Origin: an uncultured Anaerolineales bacterium
GTDB taxonomy: Bacteria; Chloroflexota; Anaerolineae; Anaerolineales; UBA4823
Assembly (NCBI GenBank): GCA_903872065.1
Contig: CAIQJJ010000212.1
Coordinates: 1 to 37,568 of the forward strand
Length of the DNA: 37,568 nt
Direction: 5' to 3'
The notes below the pieces were generated by a model. The model did no database searches. It saw only the letters and a program-made list of their open reading frames with translations, and had not been told where the DNA came from. The translations under genes and the position numbers were made by a program. Shown here piece by piece: positions 30,540 to 37,568 of the stretch (positions are counted from its first letter, which is position 1; each line of letters begins with the position of its first letter).

Positions 30540-33162
30540 GCTCAAATCGTTTTTGCGCACGCCCAGCCTGGCGTTCACCCTGAGCGTTTTCCTGGGATTG
30601 GCAAGCGTGCTGCCATTAATGGTGCTGGGCATTATCTCCGATAATGTCTCACGCACCGTTATTGAGCAAGACGTGACCAATTACGCGCAGGCATTGGTCA
30701 GTGCGCAAAGAGATTATCTGGATGTACTTTTCCAGGAAATTGAAAGCCTGATCGTCAATATTTCAGGGGTCGAGGAGATCAAAACCGCGATTGATGATGC
30801 AGCAAGCTCTCCAGATGAATTTACCCGCCTGGCAACCCATGCCAGGATCGGGTATATTCTAAGCGGCTACAGCGGGGTCAAAGGGTTGGTATCGCTGGAT
30901 ATCTTCACGCCTGGCAAAGCGCATTATCACGTCGGCGATACGCTGAATGTCCAAGAGATTGACCAGGCCGCATTGGATAAAATCAAAGTCTATACCTGGG
31001 CCTCGGACAACCTGGTGACCTGGGTGGGGGTGGAAGATAATGTCAATATCAATTCCACCCATCGCAAAGTGATCACCGCCGCCAGGCTGTTTCAAATCAT
31101 TGACCCCATCTCGCTGGAAGAAGAGCCCGGCGCATTACTGTTGGTGAATTACAGTGTGGACGATCTGTATAGCCATTTTGCAACCTTGAAACTGGGCGCC
31201 GACGCTTACTTCATGGTCATAGACAACGAGGGACGGTTGGCTTACCATCCGAACCGCGCCTATATCGGCGCCCAAATTTCGCAAACATTTCTTGACAAAC
31301 TAACCAACGAGAGTGTGGTGACTGAGGTAAACGGCGAAAAAATGCTGGTGACGCACACCCATTCCACCGTCAATGGTTGGCTGGTCGTCAGCTTGAATCC
31401 CTATCGCAACCTGACCGCCAGCGCGGATACCATCCGCCGGATTACGCTTATGGTGCTGCTCTTCAGCTTCGCCTTTATCGCGGTGATGTTTTGGATCGTC
31501 GCCTACGCCATTGTCCAACCGCTGCGACAAATCACTGAGTCGTTTCAGAAAATCCAAACCGGAGATTTTGACTGGCATTTACGTTTGAACGTGAAACGTT
31601 CAGATGAAATTGGCGAGTTGATGCGCTGGTTCAACACGTTCCTGGATGGCCTGGAGGCGAAAAACCAGGCCGAACAGGAGCTGCTGCGCGCCAAAGAAGC
31701 CGCCGAAGCCGCCAACCGCGCCAAAAGCGTCTTCCTGGCCAATATGAGCCATGAACTGCGCACCCCTCTGAATGCAATTCTAGGCTTTAGTGAGCTTATG
31801 GTGCACGATAACGGCCTTACCCCGACCCAGAGCGAAAACCTGGGCATGATCAACCGCAGCGGAGAACATCTGCTTGGCCTGATCAATGACATTCTCGACC
31901 TATCCAAAATTGAATCCGGGCAGATCGAGTTTCGTTCGCACACCTTTGATCTGTATCGCATGTTGAAAGGCCTGGGCGAAATGTTTGAGTTTCGCGCCAG
32001 GCAAAAAGGGTTAAAGCTGGTGGTTGAATACACTCCTGATGTTCCCCGATACGTGAACACAGATGACGGAAAGCTGCGCCAGGTGCTGATTAATTTAATG
32101 GGTAATGCCATCAAATTTACGCGCGCCGGCTCTGTCTTGCTAAAGGTGAGCGTCGGCAGCCGGGATGAGCGGCTGATTGCCCTGACCGGGCATGGACAGG
32201 AAGACGCCCCTTACCAACATCGCTTACGCTTTGCGGTCGAAGATACTGGTGTGGGGATTGCCAAAGAAAATTTTGCGCAGATGTTTGAACCTTTTGTACA
32301 GTTGGAAGAGGGGAAAAAGATGCAGCAAGGCACCGGACTGGGATTATCCATCAGCCGGCAGCATGTGGAACTGCTGGGCGGCAAACTCGAGGTGCAAAGC
32401 GAACCGGGGGTAGGCTCCACGTTTAGCTTTGAAATCCCGGCCCTGCCTGGCTTTGAGGATGAGGTGTTCGCAGCAGATGAAAAAGTGATTGGGATAGCGC
32501 CCGGGCAAAGCGCTCCAGATGGCGGGCCTTTCCGTTTGCTGGTCGTCGAAGATGTGGACGCCAACCGCAACCTTCTGGTCAAACTGCTGAATGTCTTTGG
32601 CTTTGAGGTGCGTGAAGCGGTGAACGGACAGGCCGCGCTGGAGATTTGGGAATCGTGGCAGCCGCACCTGATTTTTATGGATCTGCGCATGCCGGTGATG
32701 GATGGTTTTGAGGCGACACGGCGCATCAAAGCCGCCCCACAAGGCCCAAAAACGATCATTGTTGTCTTGACGGCGCATGTTTTTGATGAAGGCCAGGCAT
32801 CCATCAAAACCCTGGGCTGCGACGATTTAATTCATAAACCCGTGCGCGAGAGTGAAATCGTGCAAGTCTTGCGTCAACACCTGGATGTGGAATTTATCGC
32901 CAGAGGCGGCGCAGCAAAGACCGTCGAAGGGGCGTCCGCCCTGGCTTCAACGGCCGTTCCCACCGGCGCAGAGCAAAAGGTTGTCCTCCCCGAAAATTGG
33001 AAGGAGAGAATGCGCCAGGCAGTCATCGAAGCGGATATTGTATTGATGCAAGAATTAATTGGCGAGATTGAAACCAGCGCCCCAGTGTTAAGCCAAGAAC
33101 TGGCGCAAATGGTATATCACTTCAACTATAACGGCATCTACACATTGATAGATACGTTGTGA
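30529..33162 (+). CDS. Membrane hybrid histidine kinase with Cache-like sensor
   Basis: 877 residues from ATG 30529 (GTG 30523 is also possible); the start overlaps the lipoprotein gene by 11-17 nt. In GTG numbering: TM1 about 18-38, a dCache-like extracytoplasmic domain (about 40-300, including AYFMVIDNEGRLAYHP), TM2 about 306-330, HAMP (about 331-385), a coiled coil, HisKA with H410 (MSHELRTP), HATPase (N-box INLMGNA, DTGVGIA, GTGLGL), a receiver with Asp720, Thr750 and Lys772, and a helical C-terminal domain (about 823-879, LPENWKERMRQAVIEADI...). No DNA-binding domain, so a phosphate acceptor elsewhere is needed. Pairing with the upstream binding lipoprotein is inferred from the overlap and domain type. 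Confidence 0.93.
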   Translation: MLSKLKSFLRTPSLAFTLSVFLGLASVLPLMVLGIISDNVSRTVIEQDVTNYAQALVSAQRDYLDVLFQEIESLIVNISGVEEIKTAIDDAASSPDEFTRLATHARIGYILSGYSGVKGLVSLDIFTPGKAHYHVGDTLNVQEIDQAALDKIKVYTWASDNLVTWVGVEDNVNINSTHRKVITAARLFQIIDPISLEEEPGALLLVNYSVDDLYSHFATLKLGADAYFMVIDNEGRLAYHPNRAYIGAQISQTFLDKLTNESVVTEVNGEKMLVTHTHSTVNGWLVVSLNPYRNLTASADTIRRITLMVLLFSFAFIAVMFWIVAYAIVQPLRQITESFQKIQTGDFDWHLRLNVKRSDEIGELMRWFNTFLDGLEAKNQAEQELLRAKEAAEAANRAKSVFLANMSHELRTPLNAILGFSELMVHDNGLTPTQSENLGMINRSGEHLLGLINDILDLSKIESGQIEFRSHTFDLYRMLKGLGEMFEFRARQKGLKLVVEYTPDVPRYVNTDDGKLRQVLINLMGNAIKFTRAGSVLLKVSVGSRDERLIALTGHGQEDAPYQHRLRFAVEDTGVGIAKENFAQMFEPFVQLEEGKKMQQGTGLGLSISRQHVELLGGKLEVQSEPGVGSTFSFEIPALPGFEDEVFAADEKVIGIAPGQSAPDGGPFRLLVVEDVDANRNLLVKLLNVFGFEVREAVNGQAALEIWESWQPHLIFMDLRMPVMDGFEATRRIKAAPQGPKTIIVVLTAHVFDEGQASIKTLGCDDLIHKPVRESEIVQVLRQHLDVEFIARGGAAKTVEGASALASTAVPTGAEQKVVLPENWKERMRQAVIEADIVLMQELIGEIETSAPVLSQELAQMVYHFNYNGIYTLIDTL

Positions 33163-33196
33163 ACTGGCGCGGCAGCAAATTCACGGAGTATGCAGT

Positions 33197-36100
33197 ATGA
33201 TGAAGACCTCACCTGCCAGCCCTAAGGCTGACATTCTGATCGTAGACGACACCCCCGACAATCTGCGCTTGCTCAACCAGATTTTGAGCAAGTATTACAA
33301 AGTTCGCCTGGCGCCCAGTGCGAATATTGGCCTGACCGCGGCCCGATCGGCGCCGCCAGACTTGATTTTGCTTGACGTGATGATGCCTGAAATCAATGGC
33401 TATGAAGTCGCTGCTCAATTGAAATCGGAAAAGCAAACCCAGGAAATCCCGATCATCTTCATCAGCGCGCTGAATGATATTGAAAACAAAGTACGCGGCT
33501 TTTCAGCGGGAGGGGTAGATTTCGTCACCAAGCCTTTCCAGGAAGAAGAAGTGTTGGCGCGCGTCAAAACCCATTTGATGCTGCGCTCCCTTTACAAGCA
33601 AGCTCAAGCGGAGATCGTCGAAGGAAAGATAGGATTAGAATCAGAACGCAAGCGCGCCGATGAGAAAAACGCACAACTTGCCGCAATTGTGGAATATTCC
33701 GACGATGCCATTTTAAGCCAGACCCTGCAAGGAGTCGTCTTCAGTTGGAACCGAGGGGCAGAACGCATTTATGGCTACACCGAGGAGGAGATCAGTGGAA
33801 AGGAATCCAGCCTTCTGGTCGCGCCGGGACATGAAGGCGAAATGTTGAAGATTCTCACCAAAATCGGGTTGGGAACCTCCGTTGAACATTATGAAACGGA
33901 ACACCGCCGGAAAGATGGGCAAGTCATTGCCATGTCGCTTACGGCTTCACCCATCCGCGATCAAGAGGGGAATATTATTGCCGCTTCACTGATTGGGCGC
34001 GATATCACGCAAAGCAAACAAGCCGAGAAAAATGCAATTTACCGGCAGCAACTGCTGGAGAAGGTGATCCAATTAGGCAAGAATGTGACCCAGATCACCG
34101 ATTTGAAGCTGTGTCTGCATGAAATCTACCGCAGCGTCAAATATGAGCTGGGATTCGATCGGGTAGGCTTATTTTTGTACGACAGCGCCACGAACATGAT
34201 CCACGGCGTGCGCGGCACCAGCCGGCAGGGGATGCCTGAAGATACCAGTTGGTTCTCAGAAGAGGGCAGCCAGAAAAGCGCCTGGCACAAAGCCTTGCAC
34301 ACCCCTTCTGGGATTGTGGTGGATGACTATCAGACCACCTTTAACCCGCCTGAGACAAATGAAATGTACGACGTCAAACAGTACATCACTCTGGCAGCCT
34401 GGGCCGGGGATAAGCCGGTGGCGGTGATCTCCGCCGATAATGTGATTTCGCAGCGGGAGATGAACCCCGCTGACCTGGAAGCCTTGCAGCTTTTTGCCGG
34501 CTATGCCGGGCTGGCTATTGAAAACGCGCGCATGAACGCCGAGCTTGAGCGGCGCGTGGAAGAACGCACCGCTGAAGTGCGCCAAAACGAGGCGATCTAC
34601 CGCGCCCTCTTTGAGAATTCAAACGATGGCATTTTCTTGTATGCGCCCAACGGCGAAGAATTGCAGGCCAACCCACAGGCGCTCAAAATGCTTGGCTATA
34701 CCCTGGAAGAATATCAAAGCGTTGTGGCGGCCAATCCGCGCCGTTCGTTGACCTCTGCCGAGCAGAGCGAGAGCGAGCCGCGTTTTCAAGCCGTGCTGCG
34801 TGGGGAGCAGACGCCGCTCTATGAAAGGAATTTCATGGCTAAAGACGGGAAAAGGGTTGACGTCGAAGTCAACCTTTCGGCGGTGCGCGATGCCAGCGGA
34901 AGAATCGTTCTCGTGCAAAGTGTGATGCGCGACATTACCGAGCGGAAGAAGGCCGAGGCCGTCCTACGGGAGAGCCGCGATAAGTTGAGCGCGGCCAACG
35001 CCGCGCTCGAAAACGCCTCCCGCATGAAGGATGAATTCCTGGCCAGCATGAGCCACGAACTGCGCACACCGCTGACCGGCATCCTGGGACTTTCTGAAAC
35101 CTTGCAGTTGCAAACTTATGGGGTGCTCAATGTGAGGCAGCTTAAAGCAGTGAAAAATATCGAAAGCAGCGGCCGGCACCTGCTGGAGTTGATCAATGAT
35201 ATCCTCGATCTTTCCAAGATCGAAGCTGGAAAACTGGATATGCAGTTCGCGCCTTGCGCGGTAGCAGATATCTGCCAGGCCAGCCTGCAACTGGTCAAAG
35301 GCATGGCAAGCCAAAAGAAGCAAAGCGTCGGCTTTAGCATGAACCCGGTTTCGATCATGGTTCACGCTGACGCCCGCCGATTAAAGCAGATCCTGGTCAA
35401 CCTGCTTAGCAACGCGGTCAAGTTCACCCCGTCCGGTGGGCAATTAGGATTGGAAGTGGCTGCGAACGAGGCGGAGAAGGCCATCGCTTTTTGTGTATGG
35501 GATAAAGGAATTGGCATCGCGCCTGAAAACCTGGGTAAACTGTTCAAACCTTTTGTCCAGCTCGATAGCAGCCTGGCGCGGCAGTACTCTGGGACAGGCC
35601 TGGGGCTGTCGCTGGTGCAGCGCATGGCAGAAATGCACGGCGGGAGTGTCACGGTAGAAAGTAAGCCCGGCGAGGGCAGCCGGTTCACAGTTTTCTTGCC
35701 GTGGTCTGCCGCGACGTCGCAATCCGCGCCGGAACTGCCGCTGCAAAATCCCAATGTTTTGAAAAACGCCTTAATTATCGAAGACAATGTTCTGGACGCT
35801 GAGAACATCACCCGCTATCTGAAAGAGTTGGGGATGACAAATATCGTCCAACCGACAATCAACGGCGCATTAGAAAAAGCCGCCGCCATGCAGCCGAGCG
35901 CCATTTTATTGGATCTCCATCTGCCGGATGGTTCTGGCATGGATTTACTCAGCCAGTTCAAAACGGATGCGCGCACTCGCGAGATCCCTGTGATTATTAC
36001 CTCAGTTGAAGAACGGCGGCGAGAAGCAGCGAAACTGGGCGCGTTGGGCTACCTGGTCAAGCCATTCACGCTGCAAGAACTGCACACTGAGCTCTCTAAA

Positions 36101-36550
36101 GCCGCGGCCTTAAACCAGCCCAACAACCCCGTGATGGTGATCGGGGAAAATGCATCGGCGGCGTTGGTATTGATGGCCGATGACAATGAATTGATCCTGG
36201 AAACCCTCACTGACTTCTTGGAAACGCGAGGCTGTCGCACCGTCGCCACACGCAGCGGGTTTGAACTGCTCAAGCGCGCTCCCGAACTTCACCCCGACAT
36301 CATTTTGGTAGATATCCAAATGCCCGGCATGGATGGCATAGAAACGATCCGCCGCCTGCGCGCCCACAGCGACCCGGCCATCGCCTCCCTACCGATTATT
36401 GCGGTGACGGCCCTGGCGATGACCGGCGATCGTGAGAAATGCCTGCAAGCCGGCGCCAATGAGTATATGAGTAAGCCAATTGCTCTGACACAACTGGTAG
36501 AACAGATCAACAAGTTTTTGAAAGCAAAAAGAGGGGAAGGACAGAAATAA
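33197..36550 (+). CDS. Soluble hybrid kinase: receiver-PAS-GAF-PAS-HisKA-HATPase-receiver-receiver
   Basis: 1117 residues, no TM. Start supported by GGAG 8 nt upstream. Domains: REC1 (12-130, Asp60, Lys112), PAS (about 158-275), GAF (about 285-445), coiled coil, PAS (about 463-585), HisKA with H620 (MSHELRTP), HATPase (N-box VNLLSNA 734-740, DKGIGIA 769-775, GTGLGL 799-804), REC2 (857-970, Asp906) and REC3 (990-1108, Asp1039, Lys1093). The N-terminal receiver suggests it is itself controlled by an upstream kinase, plausibly the membrane hybrid kinase encoded 34 bp before it; the terminal receivers would pass phosphate on. There is no DNA-binding output. A close paralogue of REC1 begins the next gene. 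Confidence 0.93.
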   Translation: MMKTSPASPKADILIVDDTPDNLRLLNQILSKYYKVRLAPSANIGLTAARSAPPDLILLDVMMPEINGYEVAAQLKSEKQTQEIPIIFISALNDIENKVRGFSAGGVDFVTKPFQEEEVLARVKTHLMLRSLYKQAQAEIVEGKIGLESERKRADEKNAQLAAIVEYSDDAILSQTLQGVVFSWNRGAERIYGYTEEEISGKESSLLVAPGHEGEMLKILTKIGLGTSVEHYETEHRRKDGQVIAMSLTASPIRDQEGNIIAASLIGRDITQSKQAEKNAIYRQQLLEKVIQLGKNVTQITDLKLCLHEIYRSVKYELGFDRVGLFLYDSATNMIHGVRGTSRQGMPEDTSWFSEEGSQKSAWHKALHTPSGIVVDDYQTTFNPPETNEMYDVKQYITLAAWAGDKPVAVISADNVISQREMNPADLEALQLFAGYAGLAIENARMNAELERRVEERTAEVRQNEAIYRALFENSNDGIFLYAPNGEELQANPQALKMLGYTLEEYQSVVAANPRRSLTSAEQSESEPRFQAVLRGEQTPLYERNFMAKDGKRVDVEVNLSAVRDASGRIVLVQSVMRDITERKKAEAVLRESRDKLSAANAALENASRMKDEFLASMSHELRTPLTGILGLSETLQLQTYGVLNVRQLKAVKNIESSGRHLLELINDILDLSKIEAGKLDMQFAPCAVADICQASLQLVKGMASQKKQSVGFSMNPVSIMVHADARRLKQILVNLLSNAVKFTPSGGQLGLEVAANEAEKAIAFCVWDKGIGIAPENLGKLFKPFVQLDSSLARQYSGTGLGLSLVQRMAEMHGGSVTVESKPGEGSRFTVFLPWSAATSQSAPELPLQNPNVLKNALIIEDNVLDAENITRYLKELGMTNIVQPTINGALEKAAAMQPSAILLDLHLPDGSGMDLLSQFKTDARTREIPVIITSVEERRREAAKLGALGYLVKPFTLQELHTELSKAAALNQPNNPVMVIGENASAALVLMADDNELILETLTDFLETRGCRTVATRSGFELLKRAPELHPDIILVDIQMPGMDGIETIRRLRAHSDPAIASLPIIAVTALAMTGDREKCLQAGANEYMSKPIALTQLVEQINKFLKAKRGEGQK

Positions 36551-36600
36551 AAAAACTGTCTACCAAAGCGCGAACTTGATTGGTGGATGGAGCGACCACA

Positions 36601-37568
36601 ATGACAATGAAAATACCTACCACTCCTGCTGCGAATATCTTAATTGTGGATGATACACCGGATAACCTGCGCTTGCTCAACCAGATATTGAGCAGGTATT
36701 ACAAAATCCGCCTCGCTCCCAGTGGAAGCATTGCTTTGACCGCCGCCCGTTCCGCGCCGCCGGATTTAATTTTGCTTGATATTATGATGCCTGAAATGGA
36801 TGGCTATGAGGTTGCCAGCCGCCTCAAAGCCGATGAGCATACCCAAGAAATTCCGGTCATTTTCATCAGCGCCCTGGGGGATACCGAAAGCAAGATGCGC
36901 GGTTTTACCTCCGGCGGGGTGGACTATATCACTAAACCCTTCCGTGATGAGGAAGTATTGGCGCGGGTGAGAATCCACCTGACGCTGCGATCGCTTTACA
37001 AGCAAGCCCAGGCGGAAATCGCCGAACGCAAGCGGATCGAGGAGGAACTGCGCCGCAGCGAGGAACGCTTTCGCCTGCTGGTCAATTCAACCGAGGATAT
37101 GATTTTCTCTCTCGACCGCGAGCAGCGCTATACCGAAATATATGGCGCCTGGGCGCAAAAAAGCGGGCTGAGCCCGGATTATTTTTTGGGGAAAACGCCC
37201 GGCGACATTTTCGGCGCTGGAGCCGCAGTCCATGAAGACGCCAATCGCCGCGCCCTGGCCGGCGAATCGGTCATTTACGATTGGTCAATTTCTGATCAAT
37301 ATGGGTCGCGCGATTATCAAACCTCGTTATCCCCCCTGCGCAGCAGGGATGATGAAATTATCGGTCTGGTTGGCATTGGGCGCAATATCACCGATCGCAA
37401 GCGAGCCGAGGCGATCGAACTAAAGCGTCACATCCTGGCTAATGCTCTACGAGACACTGCCGAATCCCTGAACAGCTCTTTGAACCTGGATGATGTCTTT
37501 GAAAAAATCCTCGATAAGGTGGACCTGGTGGTGCAGTGCAACGCGATGAGCGTCGCCTGGTTGAGCGA
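36601..37568 (+). CDS. Receiver-PAS(-GAF) sensor protein, truncated by the right edge
   Basis: ATG 36601, with GGAG 8 nt upstream, opens a frame that stays open to the end of the window (322 codons). Residues 12-130 are a receiver (VDDTPDN, Asp60 in LLDIMMP, Lys in YITKPF), about 145-270 a PAS domain (RFRLLVNSTEDMIFSLDREQRYTEIYG...IGRNITDRKRAE) and the last 40 residues (SLNSSLNLDDVFEKILDKVDLVV) the beginning of a GAF domain. The receiver differs from REC1 of the preceding gene at only about 29 of 130 positions by eye, a recent tandem duplication. The missing C-terminus is probably a kinase or cyclase-type output; which one cannot be said. Confidence 0.9.
   Translation, partial: MTMKIPTTPAANILIVDDTPDNLRLLNQILSRYYKIRLAPSGSIALTAARSAPPDLILLDIMMPEMDGYEVASRLKADEHTQEIPVIFISALGDTESKMRGFTSGGVDYITKPFRDEEVLARVRIHLTLRSLYKQAQAEIAERKRIEEELRRSEERFRLLVNSTEDMIFSLDREQRYTEIYGAWAQKSGLSPDYFLGKTPGDIFGAGAAVHEDANRRALAGESVIYDWSISDQYGSRDYQTSLSPLRSRDDEIIGLVGIGRNITDRKRAEAIELKRHILANALRDTAESLNSSLNLDDVFEKILDKVDLVVQCNAMSVAWLS

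Overview
The window looks like part of a Chloroflexota chromosome, probably Anaerolineae-like. This is an inference from style: lipoproteins with a long Pro/Ala/Thr/Lys linker after the lipobox, very large soluble multi-sensor kinases, a class III cyclase/AAA/TPR protein, cytoplasmic Asp-box proteins, moderately high G+C and strong SD sites. No rRNA, tRNA, transposase, phage gene or CRISPR array was seen.

Region 1 (1-12061, minus strand) reads as one long catabolic/transport unit. In transcription order it holds a DHDPS/N-acetylneuraminate-lyase-family aldolase, two cytoplasmic Asp-box (sialidase-superfamily) proteins, a soluble 1121-residue sensor (sugar-binding-protein fold, GAF, histidine kinase, two receiver-like domains, AraC HTH), a receiver whose phospho-Asp position is Glu, an Opp/Dpp-type ATPase, an unlisted 48-residue membrane peptide coupled to it by a GTGA overlap, a family-5 solute-binding lipoprotein, a DppB-type permease and the first codons of another gene. 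A third Asp-box gene (12191-13318) diverges across a 129-bp control region with a palindromic operator candidate. The locus looks like a glycan or sugar-acid uptake and cleavage system; sialic acid is the obvious guess, but the Asp-box proteins lack the FRIP arginine.

Region 2 (13424-21707, plus) holds a soluble PAS/GAF/HD-GYP c-di-GMP phosphodiesterase followed closely by a MacA-like adaptor lipoprotein, a double-FtsX permease and a MacB/LolD-type ATPase. A frameshifted small gene (21777-22197) follows, preceded by a tandem 17-bp repeat.

Region 3 (22286-28397) holds a cyclase/AAA/TPR signalling protein split by a single-base frameshift (minus strand, possibly leaderless) and a divergent secreted subtilase. 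The subtilase leader carries palindromes that could be operators or alternative hairpins, and its gene ends in a textbook terminator. A 38-nt hairpin element at the end of the cyclase/TPR gene is an exact copy of one behind the solute-binding gene of region 1.

Region 4 (28496-37568) holds manA (minus), then a plus-strand signalling cluster: an orphan sugar-binding lipoprotein overlapping a membrane hybrid kinase (a likely binding-protein/kinase pair), a large soluble hybrid kinase, and a close paralogue of its N-terminus that runs off the right edge.
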